A stretch of DNA of 46,772 bases, from contig NZ_AGAF01000161.1 of the NCBI RefSeq assembly GCF_000224515.1, forward strand, positions 1 through 46,772. Direction: 5' to 3'. How positions within the stretch are numbered: position 1 is the stretch's first letter; each line of letters opens with the position of its first letter. This document shows positions 23,983 through 32,643 of this stretch, piece after piece. The translations under genes and the position numbers were made by a program. The notes beneath the pieces are model-generated. The model was not told where the DNA came from. It searched no databases and saw only the letters and a list, made by a program, of their open reading frames with translations. Source of the stretch: Desulfosporosinus sp. OT. GTDB taxonomy: Bacteria > Bacillota > Desulfitobacteriia > Desulfitobacteriales > Desulfitobacteriaceae.

Positions 23983-26058
23983 TTACGACAAAACACTTAA
24001 ATCGCCTAAACATCCCAGCATTATCACACACTGTCCCAGTAAAGCCAGTCGGTTCCGTTTCAAAGCTTCATCTTCTACCATAATCATAACCGCCTGGAAG
24101 AGGGCTTCAATGTAGGAGACCAGCTCCTCTGCTAAATAATAGGCCATCACATAATTCCCTCTCGACCGAGTCTGTTCAAAACGCTCTATACGCAAAGATA
24201 TTGCATTCTCCAAAGCTATTTCAGTCGCATCAACCAACAAAGATGAGTCTATCGCTTGAGGCACTTCTTTTTTAGTTAAATTGAAGCAACGGATATAAGC
24301 TTGGAGAAAGGGAGTAAAGGTTTCTTCATTCCTTCTTTCGGAAAGCACTTGGGCTCGTTTCGCTGCACGATTAATGTCATCGCTTCCGATCGCCAAGGCC
24401 GCTTCCACTGTATCATAACGCAGTCCTTGTTCCTGTAGCACAAAACGCAGGCGTTGTTGAAAGAAATCCTGGAGCAAGGGCAAGATGTCCTCGATCGGCA
24501 ATGGAGATGTCCCCTGCTCAGTGAGCAGGCGATAAGACTCACGCAAAAGTTCGGTGAGAGAAATCTCCCATTTAGAATCTAAGAGGATCGCCACAATCCC
24601 TTGTGCTTGACGTCTTAAGGCATAAGGGTCCTGAGAACCGGTGGGCTGGATTCCAATGCTGAACGCGCCAACAATTGCATCAAGTTTATCCGCAATACTG
24701 ACTACACGACCGGGATCTGATGCTGGTAATCCATCGCCTGCAAAACGGGGCTGATAGTGTTCGAGTATCCCCTGACAGACCTGCGGTGTCTCTCCACTGG
24801 CTTTAGCGTAGTCCGCCCCCATAATGCCTTGCAGTTCTGGAAAATCACTGACCATCAAGGTTACAAGATCGGCTTTCGCCAAAAAAGCAGTTCGATCAAT
24901 TTCTTCTTGCAAAGTTCCCTCGAAATTCAGCTTCTCAGCAATGAACCGAGACAAGCCGCGCAAACGTTCTACCCTTTGCTCGACAGTACCCAATTTCTCG
25001 TGGTACACAATCTTCCCTAATTTGGCAACTAACTCCGACAATGGAACCTTTTGATCCTCACGATAATAAAAGGCCGCATCTTCCAAACGAGCTTTCAACA
25101 CTTTTTCATTTCCGGCTTTCACTGTATCTAAAGCGAAGGCATCCCCGTTGCGTACTGTAATAAAATTGGGCAAGAGTTTTCCGTCTTTAGCACGCACCGG
25201 AAAGTATCGTTGATGCTCCCGCATCGGGGTTGTAATTACCGCCTCAGGCAGGTGCATGTAGCGAGGGGCTACTGCGCCCAATAACGCAGTCGGATATTCC
25301 ACAAGATGGATGACTTCGCCCAAGAGCTCCTTATCTTCAGGCACTTCGCCACCGACGTTCTCTGCCAGAACTTTAATTTGCGCTTGAATCGCACTCTTGC
25401 GCTCCTCAGGGTCAACGATAACAAAGGCTTTACGTAAGGCTTCGCAATAATCAGACGGTTGGGCTAGGGAAATAAGTTCTGTCGTCAGCGTTCGGTGCCC
25501 GCGCGAGACACGTCCTGACTTAAGCCCGACGAGCTCAAGCGACACAACTTCTGTTCCGTAAAGAGCAACGATCCAACGAATCGGACGAGCGAAACGAAAA
25601 TCTAAGTCTCCCCAGCGCATAGGTTTTGGAAAATGCAAGGCATTAATGAGCTCGCTGGCGAATTGGGGCAATAAGGTCGAAGTCTCCAGCCCTATTTCCG
25701 ATTTACGAGCAAACACATACGGTACCCCATTGACCTCTTGGACAAAAAGGTCTTCAACTTTTACACCTTGCCCTCGAGCAAAGCCCTGAGCAGCTTTTGT
25801 AGAGACCCCATTTGCATCATAGGCCGCTTTCACAGCGGGGCCTTTGACTTCCATCAATAAATCCTCTTGTTTTTCCCCAAGCCCCGATACCAAAAGGGCC
25901 AGGCGGCGAGGGGTAGCGAAGATTTTCATTTCCGAATAGGCCAAGCGCAGTTCAGCTAAACGTTTGCGTGCTTGTTCCTCCAACTGAGCCATCGCCCCCG
26001 GCGAAAATTTAGCTGGGATTTCTTCTGTTCCTATTTCAAGCAAAAAATCGTTCGCCAT
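23983..26058 (-). CDS. glyS: Glycyl-tRNA synthetase, beta subunit
   Basis: The 691-residue protein starts with FLLEIGTEEIPAKFSPGAM, the invariant opening of bacterial GlyS, and has LHFPKPMRWGD, VEYPTALLG and the HD-like and DALR anticodon-binding regions toward the C-terminus. With GlyQ it forms the alpha2beta2 glycyl-tRNA synthetase. It begins one base after the glyQ stop, in the same T-box-controlled operon. Length is typical. Confidence 0.97.
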   Translation of the reverse strand: MANDFLLEIGTEEIPAKFSPGAMAQLEEQARKRLAELRLAYSEMKIFATPRRLALLVSGLGEKQEDLLMEVKGPAVKAAYDANGVSTKAAQGFARGQGVKVEDLFVQEVNGVPYVFARKSEIGLETSTLLPQFASELINALHFPKPMRWGDLDFRFARPIRWIVALYGTEVVSLELVGLKSGRVSRGHRTLTTELISLAQPSDYCEALRKAFVIVDPEERKSAIQAQIKVLAENVGGEVPEDKELLGEVIHLVEYPTALLGAVAPRYMHLPEAVITTPMREHQRYFPVRAKDGKLLPNFITVRNGDAFALDTVKAGNEKVLKARLEDAAFYYREDQKVPLSELVAKLGKIVYHEKLGTVEQRVERLRGLSRFIAEKLNFEGTLQEEIDRTAFLAKADLVTLMVSDFPELQGIMGADYAKASGETPQVCQGILEHYQPRFAGDGLPASDPGRVVSIADKLDAIVGAFSIGIQPTGSQDPYALRRQAQGIVAILLDSKWEISLTELLRESYRLLTEQGTSPLPIEDILPLLQDFFQQRLRFVLQEQGLRYDTVEAALAIGSDDINRAAKRAQVLSERRNEETFTPFLQAYIRCFNLTKKEVPQAIDSSLLVDATEIALENAISLRIERFEQTRSRGNYVMAYYLAEELVSYIEALFQAVMIMVEDEALKRNRLALLGQCVIMLGCLGDLSVLS

Positions 26059-26059
26059 C

Positions 26060-26950
26060 TTACTCCACTTCCTTCACTGAATTTGTTTTGATCAGAGGGT
26101 AACCCAGTCTCTCCCGTTGCTCTACATAAGCCTGAGCACAAAGACGAGCTAGCGCACGCACCCGTGCAATATAATTTGTGCGCTCTGTGACACTGATTGC
26201 CCCGCGAGCATCAAGCAAATTAAAGGTATGGGAGCATTTCAACACGTAATCATAGGCAGGGAGCACCAATCCTTTTTCTACAACCCGCTTGGCCTCACGT
26301 TCATACATATCAAACCAGGTCTGCAAGGCCTCAATATCCGCAACTTCAAAATTGTAATGCGAGTAATCGATTTCATTTTGCAGATAGATATCACCATACG
26401 TAATGTCTCCGACCCAGGCGATATCATAAACACTGTCTTTATTTTGAATATACGTAGTCAGTCGTTCCAGTCCATACGTGATTTCACAACAAACTGGTTT
26501 GCAGTCAATCCCCCCACACTGTTGAAAATACGTAAACTGAGTCACTTCCATACCGTCTAACCAGACTTCCCAGCCAAGCCCCCAAGCCCCCAAGGTCGGA
26601 GACTCCCAGTTGTCTTCGACGAAACGAATATCGTGCTCCTTAGGGTTAATCCCTAGCCGTTCCAAGCTCTGCAGGTAAAGTTCCTGAACATTGTCAGGCG
26701 AAGGTTTCAGAATGACTTGGTATTGGAAATAATGCTGTAAACGATTGGGATTTTCCCCATATCTGCCATCTGTGGGTCGGCGTGACGGCTCAACATAGGC
26801 CACATTCCACGGCTCCGGTCCCAGGGCGCGTAGAAACGTCGCGGGGTTCATCGTCCCAGCCCCTTTTTCCACGTCATAAGGTTGGGCAATAATACACCCT
26901 TGTTCTCCCCAAAACTGATTGAGAGTAAGTATAATATCTTGAAACTGCAT
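26060..26950 (-). CDS. glyQ: Glycyl-tRNA synthetase, alpha subunit
   Basis: The 296-residue class II catalytic subunit has [19 protein letters not shown] at its start, [20 protein letters not shown], and [18 protein letters not shown], all highly conserved in GlyQ. It activates glycine and charges tRNA-Gly together with GlyS. ATG start behind AAGGAGG. It is preceded by a T-box leader, so expression should rise when tRNA-Gly is uncharged. Confidence 0.98.
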   Translation of the reverse strand: MQFQDIILTLNQFWGEQGCIIAQPYDVEKGAGTMNPATFLRALGPEPWNVAYVEPSRRPTDGRYGENPNRLQHYFQYQVILKPSPDNVQELYLQSLERLGINPKEHDIRFVEDNWESPTLGAWGLGWEVWLDGMEVTQFTYFQQCGGIDCKPVCCEITYGLERLTTYIQNKDSVYDIAWVGDITYGDIYLQNEIDYSHYNFEVADIEALQTWFDMYEREAKRVVEKGLVLPAYDYVLKCSHTFNLLDARGAISVTERTNYIARVRALARLCAQAYVEQRERLGYPLIKTNSVKEVE

Positions 26951-27108
26951 AGTTTTACCTCCTTAGTATTAATTTAAATTACTCAAAACATTGTCTTTTT
27001 CCAGGTTTCTTCAAAGCGGACTGCTCAATAGTCGTAGTTCCCCAACAAGTATTAGTTCCCTACCGTATATCACTTTCCTTCAGGATCTCCAGTTCAATTT
27101 TCAACAAA

Positions 27109-27325
27109 TAAAAAAGCGCTCACCCCCGTAGCATATAAGCTACAGGGACGAGAGCTTGTTCCCGCGGTTCCACCCTGTTTGACCCCAGCAGGGTCCCCTT
27201 CGTTTATCCTGCTCAGAGCTGCCCCATCCGCTTCTCCTATTCGGCTCACACCCACCCGAACTCGCTAATAAAGAGGTTTCGCGGACTTTTCTCCCATCAT
27301 CGCATCATAAAAAGGTATAGATTTA
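27109..27325 (-). promoter_or_regulatory. T-box riboswitch leader of glyQS
   Basis: AGGGTGGAACCGCGGG at 27161-27176 (minus strand) is the T-box antiterminator sequence that pairs with the tRNA acceptor end. Downstream is a terminator stem (about 27116-27155, with GTAGC/GCTAC at the tip) followed by six T's near 27110-27115. Upstream is a stem I region of about 120 nt. The short leader fits glyQS T-boxes, which lack stem II. The glycine specifier codon could not be fixed by eye. Confidence 0.92.
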
Positions 27326-27329
27326 AACT

Positions 27330-27358
27330 ATTATATTCCCAGGAGCGAATTGTGTCAA
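27330..27358 (-). promoter_or_regulatory. Consensus sigma-A promoter of glyQS
   Basis: TTGACA (27353-27358) and TATAAT (27330-27335) are both perfect, with a 17-bp spacer. The promoter begins directly after the stop codon of the DUF4342 gene and should start transcription near 27323, at the front of the T-box. Confidence 0.93.
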
Positions 27359-27361
27359 ATA

Positions 27362-27826
27362 CTATAATCCTGCATCTGCCCTATCCGAAGAAAAATTAAA
27401 AGCATCATCATCATACGAAGACTTGTCTCCAGAAGCCACTTCAAGCTCATAATGATTAATTGCTGCCCCAACTGCACCAGCCAGAGCAAGCATCCGTAAA
27501 CCTGGCCTCCGCCAGATCGTATACACCAATGCCAAACCCACTGGAGCTGAAAGACTTACGATCGTATCATTATGTTTTTTCAGACTAACCGTGGTGTTAT
27601 TAAAGCTTCCCAGCTTATCTTTGACACAACTCCAAATTCCCTGCCCTCGATCGACAAAGTCCCACCCGGGTTTCCCCTTACCGCGACCCTTCTCGAAGTT
27701 GTCCAAAGCCTTCACTACATCACCCTGAGCCATGCTTAAAGCCACCCGAGCCTCTTCATAGCCAATTCCCATTCGTTCGCGTAATACATCCAGCTTTTCA
27801 AGTTCTGTCCACAACGCTTCACTCAA
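27362..27826 (-). CDS. DUF4342 protein with N-terminal UBA-like domain and membrane helix
   Basis: The protein has about 154 residues. The first 50 (LRERMGIGYEEARVALSMAQGDVVKALDNFE) resemble a UBA/TS-N helical domain as in EF-Ts. The middle (WSCVKDKLGSFNNTTVSLKK, then IVSLSAPVGLALVYTIW) resembles DUF4342, with one hydrophobic, possibly membrane, segment. The C-terminus is acidic. TTG at 27826 is preferred: AAGGAAGGG lies 8 bases upstream and the TTG overlaps the recO stop (TTGAGTGA), implying coupling. Function unknown. Confidence 0.75.
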   Translation of the reverse strand: MSEALWTELEKLDVLRERMGIGYEEARVALSMAQGDVVKALDNFEKGRGKGKPGWDFVDRGQGIWSCVKDKLGSFNNTTVSLKKHNDTIVSLSAPVGLALVYTIWRRPGLRMLALAGAVGAAINHYELEVASGDKSSYDDDAFNFSSDRADAGL

Positions 27827-28604
27827 ATTCGTTCCCTTCCTTTCCGTTCGTGTGCTGCCCCACGTCATCCCGAGTTAAGCTTCCCATTCGCCAAGACTTG
27901 AGCGGCCTCTCAAATTTATACTCTAGATAAAGCCGTAGTGTCTCCAAAATTTCTTGTTGCATCCAAGCATTCCAACGCAGGCGATCAAGTTTAGTGATTT
28001 CCGCCCGAATTAATTGACGCATGAACGCAATACTACCAGCTCGAATCCATCGTCCTGAATACGTCTCTCGACACTGACCACAAAGCGTCCCACCGGCCTC
28101 CGGACTGAAAAATAAACGATCACCACTAATCTTAACCCCACACTCAGGACATTCCCCTAAATGCGGGCGATATCCCAACAACATCATTAACCGCAAAGCG
28201 TAAGCGCTGAGCACAAGAGAAGAGTTAAATTGTTCCAGTAGAAACAAACAAGTCAACGTAAGAGCAAAAAGTTCCGGGTTGGGCTGTGCCACAACCGTTG
28301 AAATGTCCAAAAGTTCAACGATACCCGTAGCCGCAAACGAGCGATCCAGATCACTCCAAAGATAAGGGAAGCTTTCCCTCGGACTGCACTGACTAACCGT
28401 ATCCAAAGTTTTCCCGCGGTGGATTAGAAAATCCCCATAGGTAAACAACTGAACCCCAGCCCTCTGACGACTCTTAGGTTTACGCACCCCTTTTGCCACA
28501 GCCTGCAGCTTTCCCAGCTCACGAGAAAAAAGAGTGAGCACCCGATCCGACTCCCCAAATTCCCGACTGCGGATCACTAACGCGTCCGCATGGTAAACGG
28601 CCAC
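27819..28604 (-). CDS. recO: DNA repair protein RecO
   Basis: The 261-residue protein has the N-terminal OB fold (ALVIRSREFGESDRVLTLFS, then GKLQAVAKGVRKPKSR) and a zinc-binding motif CPECG...CGQC near residues 155-180. RecO anneals single strands and loads RecA with RecR in recombinational repair. GTG start at 28604 with AGAGGGGTGA upstream. The position after era is the usual one, except that deoC lies between. Confidence 0.95.
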   Translation of the reverse strand: MAVYHADALVIRSREFGESDRVLTLFSRELGKLQAVAKGVRKPKSRQRAGVQLFTYGDFLIHRGKTLDTVSQCSPRESFPYLWSDLDRSFAATGIVELLDISTVVAQPNPELFALTLTCLFLLEQFNSSLVLSAYALRLMMLLGYRPHLGECPECGVKISGDRLFFSPEAGGTLCGQCRETYSGRWIRAGSIAFMRQLIRAEITKLDRLRWNAWMQQEILETLRLYLEYKFERPLKSWRMGSLTRDDVGQHTNGKEGNEFE

Positions 28605-28657
28605 GCTCTCACCCCTCTATTTTGCGTTATCTATTGTCTCTCTATACATAAAACCTA

Positions 28658-29296
28658 TCAGCTAAGTATCGCGCTGGTCCCCAGTCGTTCCGCCCCAGCT
28701 TGGATAAGCTCAACGGCAAACTCCCTGGTCCTTATTCCGCCCGAAGCCTTAACCCTAACATTTTCCCCGACCCACGCTTTAAGATTACGTACATCCTGGA
28801 CGGTCGCTCCGCCCCCGGCAAAGCCAGTAGAAGTCTTAATATAATCTGCTCCTGAGCGTTTGACAATCTCAGCCACAGTTCGTTTCTCATCTTCTGTAAG
28901 CAAACTGGTTTCAATAATAACTTTTATGAGCAATCCACAACCATGAGCCGCTGCAACCACTTGCGTAATATCACGCTCAACGGCTTCCCAATCTCCTGAT
29001 TTTGCCCATCCAACATTGATAACCATATCCACTTCTTTGCCACCGTGCGCCTTGACCATAAAGACTTCCTGAACTTTAACTTCCGTAAACGTCGCCCCTA
29101 ACGGGAAGCCTACTACGGCAGCAACACCAATTCCTGTTCCGCGCAAAAGCTTCGCCGCTGTCTGCACATACGTCGGGTTGACACAGACGGTCGCAAACTT
29201 ATGCTGTTGAGCCTCATGACAAAGCGTCACAATATCTTTTTCTGCAGCTTGCGGTTTCAACAACGTGTGATCTGTCATTCCTGCAAGATTCAGCAT
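28658..29296 (-). CDS. deoC: Deoxyribose-phosphate aldolase
   Basis: The 212-residue TIM barrel has MTDHTLLKP at the start, KEVDMVINVG, YIKTSTGFAGGGATV with the Schiff-base lysine, and VKASGGIRT with the second active-site lysine. It splits 2-deoxyribose 5-phosphate into acetaldehyde and glyceraldehyde 3-phosphate. ATG 29296 is preferred over 29317: it has an AAGGA site and sits one base past the era stop. Together with cdd nearby it could serve deoxynucleoside salvage. Confidence 0.94.
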   Translation of the reverse strand: MLNLAGMTDHTLLKPQAAEKDIVTLCHEAQQHKFATVCVNPTYVQTAAKLLRGTGIGVAAVVGFPLGATFTEVKVQEVFMVKAHGGKEVDMVINVGWAKSGDWEAVERDITQVVAAAHGCGLLIKVIIETSLLTEDEKRTVAEIVKRSGADYIKTSTGFAGGGATVQDVRNLKAWVGENVRVKASGGIRTREFAVELIQAGAERLGTSAILS

Positions 29297-29297
29297 A

Positions 29298-30224
29298 CTA
29301 ATCCCGTTCCTTTCCATACCCGTAATTTCGCAAACTATCCATCCGATTGCGCCAGTCCTTTTTCACCTTAACCCAAAGTTCTAAAAACACAGGGCTGCCT
29401 AATAAAGCCTCAATATCCATACGAGCCAATCTGCCAATCTCCTTGAGTTGCTTACCTCCGGCCCCGATCACAATCCCTTTCTGAGAGTCACGCTCAACCA
29501 CAATCAAAGCCCGTACTTTAACCAAAGTCTTCTTCTCAGCTACCTCTTCGATCACTACCGCAATCGAATGCGGAATTTCATCGTGCGTCAACTGCAGCAC
29601 TTTTTCGCGCACCAGCTCTGCCATAATAAAACGTTCCGGCTGATCGGTAACTTCATCTTCCGGATAATACATAGGACCCTTAGAAAGTTGATTAAAAATA
29701 ACCTTTAACAGTTCGTCAGTATTTTCCCCTGTTTTTGCGGATACAGGAACAATAGCTTTAAAATCCACAAGGGCAGAAAACTGCTGAATTTTACGCATCA
29801 ACTGCTCTTTCGACGCCAAAAGGTCAACTTTGTTCAAGACCAATACGCACGGGACCCGAGTCTGCTTGAGCATTTCAATAATAAACTCTTCGCCAGGACC
29901 ATATTCAGCCGAAAGGTCCACCATATAAAGAATAACATCCACTTCACGCATGGATTCCTTGGCTTTACCGACCATATATTCCCCTAACTTATGTTTGGGT
30001 TTATGGATTCCGGGTGTATCCAGAAAGATAATCTGCCCCCGTTCCTCCGTTAGAATACACTGGATGCGATTACGGGTGGTCTGAGGCTTATCAGACATGA
30101 TCAGAACCTTCTGACCTAACAAATGATTAAGCAAGGTGGATTTCCCTGCATTCGGTCTTCCTATGACAGATACAAAGCCTGAACGGAATTCATTTGATTT
30201 TGTTGAAACCAACGGTGAAGTCAC
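29298..30224 (-). CDS. era: GTPase Era
   Basis: The 308-residue protein has GTPase motifs in order: GRPNAGKST (G1), QTTRNRI (G2), DTPGIHKPKHKLG (G3), LNKVD (G4) and PVSAKTG (G5). A C-terminal KH domain contains GIVIGAGGKQLKEIG. Era binds 16S rRNA and helps 30S maturation. The frame opens at GTG 30224, but its ribosome site is very close; TTG 30212 is an alternative. Upstream is an 800-bp repeat-filled gap. Confidence 0.96.
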   Translation of the reverse strand: MTSPLVSTKSNEFRSGFVSVIGRPNAGKSTLLNHLLGQKVLIMSDKPQTTRNRIQCILTEERGQIIFLDTPGIHKPKHKLGEYMVGKAKESMREVDVILYMVDLSAEYGPGEEFIIEMLKQTRVPCVLVLNKVDLLASKEQLMRKIQQFSALVDFKAIVPVSAKTGENTDELLKVIFNQLSKGPMYYPEDEVTDQPERFIMAELVREKVLQLTHDEIPHSIAVVIEEVAEKKTLVKVRALIVVERDSQKGIVIGAGGKQLKEIGRLARMDIEALLGSPVFLELWVKVKKDWRNRMDSLRNYGYGKERD

Positions 30225-30381
30225 TTCCCTATCTTAAAATACTTTAATTTCTTTTGTATTATTTATTACCATAACCTTTAGTGACGACGTCTATTCAGTG
30301 CAAACTTCTATAACTCGAATTTAGTGCAAGACAGTGCAAGCAGGAACGCTCTTTCTTGCGTATATCAAGAAACCAGCACTT
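30225..30381. other. Intergenic sequence upstream of era
   Basis: No gene is seen. AGTGCAAG occurs twice at about 30322-30340, and TTTCTTG (30352-30358) pairs with CAAGAAA (30366-30372). It must carry the era promoter or read-through from cdd, but no clear -10/-35 pair was found. Confidence 0.5.
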
Positions 30382-30541
30382 CTCCCGCTTCCTTCAGACG
30401 GTGCATATGAAATGTGCCGTCTCCCAGGAGTTCCCGTCACCCAACATGCATGCTCAAATTCTCCAAAGCAAGACTAATCGCCTCTCCGTCCCCCAAGCCC
30501 GGGAAACAGTATGACACAAGCACGACGTCTTTACGTAAGCA
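30382..30541 (-). repeat. Tandem non-coding repeat, copy A
   Basis: This block repeats at 30563-30721 with a fixed 180-bp offset and about ten differences in 160 positions. It contains a hairpin (GCATAT, GAA, ATGTGC near 30402-30417, flanked by GACG/CGTC), CAACATGCATGC, AGCCCGGG, AGTATGACAC and a TCTTTACGTAAGC end. No reading frame is kept between copies. Confidence 0.85.
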
Positions 30542-30562
30542 TGCAACCGAGAACCGTCCCTC

Positions 30563-31028
30563 CTCCCGCTTTCTTAGACGGTGCACATGAAATGTGCCGT
30601 CTCCCAGGAGTTCCCGTCACCCAACATGCATGCTCAAATTCTCCAAAACAAGACTAATCATCTCTCCGTCCCCCAAGCCCGGGACGCAGTATGACACGAG
30701 CACGAGGTCTTTACGTTAGCAGACCTGCAAACTTCCGTTCAAGCGACCGACCCCAAAGACGGGGCAGCGCACAAGGTCCCTTCTCGCCATCCTGGAAGAA
30801 GGGTAATCCGTGCGAAGACAGTGTCTGTTAGAAGGGTAATCCGTGCGAAAACAGTGTTTTCGTGGGTCGTCGGATGGCGCTTTTGGCACGATAGTCTCCA
30901 GTGGAGATTATCGCCGTAGGCGGGTTCTTTAAAATAATGCTATCGCCGAAGGATGAACCCCGCTCCCCAGAGCCAGGAGCTTAAACGGTTAGTTTGCTCT
31001 GCGTCGTAAGCACCGAGCGCTGTGTCTT
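30563..31028 (-). repeat. Composite non-coding repeat element, copy B, ending at the cdd stop
   Basis: Copy B comprises the unit homologous to copy A (30563-30721), then a core (30722-30780) and an outer cap (30961-31028), both shared with 39597-39819. Core and cap are split by about 180 bp that contain the palindromic module at 30785-30879. The cap ends at the stop codon of cdd. Its hairpin at 30582-30596 is GCACAT-GAA-ATGTGC, perfect here and with one G-U pair in copy A. Confidence 0.8.
30785..30879. repeat. Nested palindromic module with 8-bp terminal inverted repeats
   Basis: CGCCATCC (30785-30792) and GGATGGCG (30872-30879) bound two tandem units starting GAAGGGTAATCCGTGCGAA. One unit has CGAAGACA...TGTCT, the other CGAAAACA...TGTTTTCG, preserving pairing. 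It matches 9322-9421 in reverse. It interrupts the hairpin that is intact in the copy at 39.7 kb, so it probably inserted later. Confidence 0.7.
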
Positions 31029-31476
31029 ACAAGTCGCTCACAAACTCCGGCCCAAACGCATCCGGCAAGAGCGTCTTCAACCTCGTAACCTTCGTTTTCC
31101 CCTCGCCATTTATCAAAATTACCGGGCAATCCACAGCAAACTCTCGTATCACTTGACGACATGCACCACAAGGAGAAGGAAACACATCTGTCGGCACAGC
31201 GATGGCGATTCCTTTCAGTTCCCGTTCTCCATGAGCCACAGCTTGAAAAATAGCATTTCGCTCTGCACAAACTGTTAAACCGTAACTAGCATTTTCAACG
31301 TTGCACCCACCATAAATCACACCCGACGAAAACAGTGCGGCTGCCCCAACAGGGTAGTGAGAATAGGGAACGTATGCTTGTCGGTATGCCGCCTGAGCCT
31401 GGTCAATAAGTTCTTGCAGGACCTGTGTTTCGAGTGTTTCTGTCTTAAGAAATTGATTCTTCTGATTCAAGTTCAA
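31027..31476 (-). CDS. cdd: Cytidine deaminase
   Basis: The 149-residue protein has YVPYSHYPVGAAAL, GCNVENASYG, the zinc/proton-shuttle motif CAERNA and the second zinc motif PCGACRQV. It deaminates cytidine and deoxycytidine. The start is TTG at 31476 with AAGGAG close by; a second TTG two codons on is also possible. The last codons run into the repeat element, so the C-terminus (VSDL) may have been altered slightly by it. Confidence 0.95.
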   Translation of the reverse strand: MNLNQKNQFLKTETLETQVLQELIDQAQAAYRQAYVPYSHYPVGAAALFSSGVIYGGCNVENASYGLTVCAERNAIFQAVAHGERELKGIAIAVPTDVFPSPCGACRQVIREFAVDCPVILINGEGKTKVTRLKTLLPDAFGPEFVSDL

Positions 31477-31556
31477 AACTGCTCCTTAAAATATACAAAG
31501 TTTATTAAACCAATTGTCTCATAAGATTTGAAAAAAATGTGGATATTCTCGTCTGT

Positions 31557-31967
31557 CTATCCTAAAAGATAACTCACGAAGCTTAACAGCCGTGGTAGAA
31601 AGACAATCACCCCTATCACCACAGCTTGAATTACTGCAACCAAAACTGCGCCAGCTGCCACGTCTTTTGCCATTCCCGCTAGAGGATGAAAGTTTGGTTG
31701 CACCAAATCCACCACAATTTCTAGAGCAGAATTCATGGCTTCTGCGCCAATAACACTACCAATTGCGAAAATAAGAATTAACCATTCAAAACGAGAAACC
31801 TCGCTCCACCAAGCACAGCATACGACGCAAATTCCTGCAACGACATGAAACTGAAAGTGACCTTGCGTTTTCCAAGTGTATATCAACCCTCGCCAAGCTT
31901 GGTTAAGACTACGCCAAAACCCTGGTTTCTGATATTTCCCCATCCGCTCCGTTTTATCCACTTCCAA
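31557..31967 (-). CDS. dgkA: Diacylglycerol/undecaprenol kinase
   Basis: The 136-residue protein has three membrane helices and the catalytic motif EAMNSALEIVVDLV, together with FQFHVVAG. In Gram-positives this family phosphorylates undecaprenol. The start is uncertain: TTG 31967, GTG 31961 (GGAAG 7 bases before) or ATG 31943. It lies between ybeY and cdd as in Bacillus. Confidence 0.92.
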   Translation of the reverse strand: MEVDKTERMGKYQKPGFWRSLNQAWRGLIYTWKTQGHFQFHVVAGICVVCCAWWSEVSRFEWLILIFAIGSVIGAEAMNSALEIVVDLVQPNFHPLAGMAKDVAAGAVLVAVIQAVVIGVIVFLPRLLSFVSYLLG

Positions 31968-32059
31968 ACTTCCACTTTTCTATGTAAGAGTTCCATGCTC
32001 TGCTTCAGTTGAAGGTAAGCTCCTCCTTCGCCCTCACTTCGCTATAGAGAGCTTAATAG

Positions 32060-32578
32060 CTACACTCTTTCTAACCTCAATAAAGCCATCACTTCTTCTT
32101 CTTTGCTACGCATTTCTTGTTTATCCGGCTCTTCTTCATGATCATAACCTAACAAATGAAGCGTCCCATGAACAGCCAGGTACACAATTTCCCGTTCGAA
32201 AGAATGGCCGTATTCTTTAGCTTGTTCCCTGGCCCTTTCAGCAGAGATTACGATATCACCGAGCATATCGTCCTCGAACTCCGAATCAGGTTCCTCATCC
32301 AATTCCTCTTGCAAAGCAAACGAAAGAACATCCGTCGGGCGATCCACCCCACGATATTCGAGATTCAAGGTATGGATGCGCTGGTCATCAACCAGCATTA
32401 GGCTCACCTCCGCCTCTTCCGGCCCATCCGAAAGACGGATAGCCTCTTCAATGGCCTGACTCAGCATTGCGCTAAGCGGCTCGCGCTGGTCAAGTGAAAT
32501 AGACTCTTCCTCCCAAGAAATATCCAGGATCATGCGCTTACGGGTAAACCCCATCCCTTTACACCAGATTTGGGCCAC
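32060..32578 (-). CDS. ybeY: Endoribonuclease YbeY
   Basis: The 172-residue protein has the zinc motif [14 protein letters not shown] (H-x3-H-x5-H) and [10 protein letters not shown], both diagnostic. It acts in 16S rRNA 3' end maturation and ribosome quality control. GTG at 32578 has a strong GGAGGGAAGG site. The family usually starts nearer MILDISWEE (ATG at 32533), which has no ribosome site, so the longer form is kept. Confidence 0.95.
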   Translation of the reverse strand: MAQIWCKGMGFTRKRMILDISWEEESISLDQREPLSAMLSQAIEEAIRLSDGPEEAEVSLMLVDDQRIHTLNLEYRGVDRPTDVLSFALQEELDEEPDSEFEDDMLGDIVISAERAREQAKEYGHSFEREIVYLAVHGTLHLLGYDHEEEPDKQEMRSKEEEVMALLRLERV

Positions 32579-32643
32579 CCTTCCCTCCCTTCCAACATAA
32601 ACTAGTCACCCGAAACTTAACTATATCAGTTCTACCCAAAGCT

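Noticed and set aside
30563-30640. Hairpin and GACGGTTC-like end resembling group II intron domain V
   Set aside because: The conserved domain V pattern (AGC triad, bulge, tetraloop) is not met and no intron reverse transcriptase is present.
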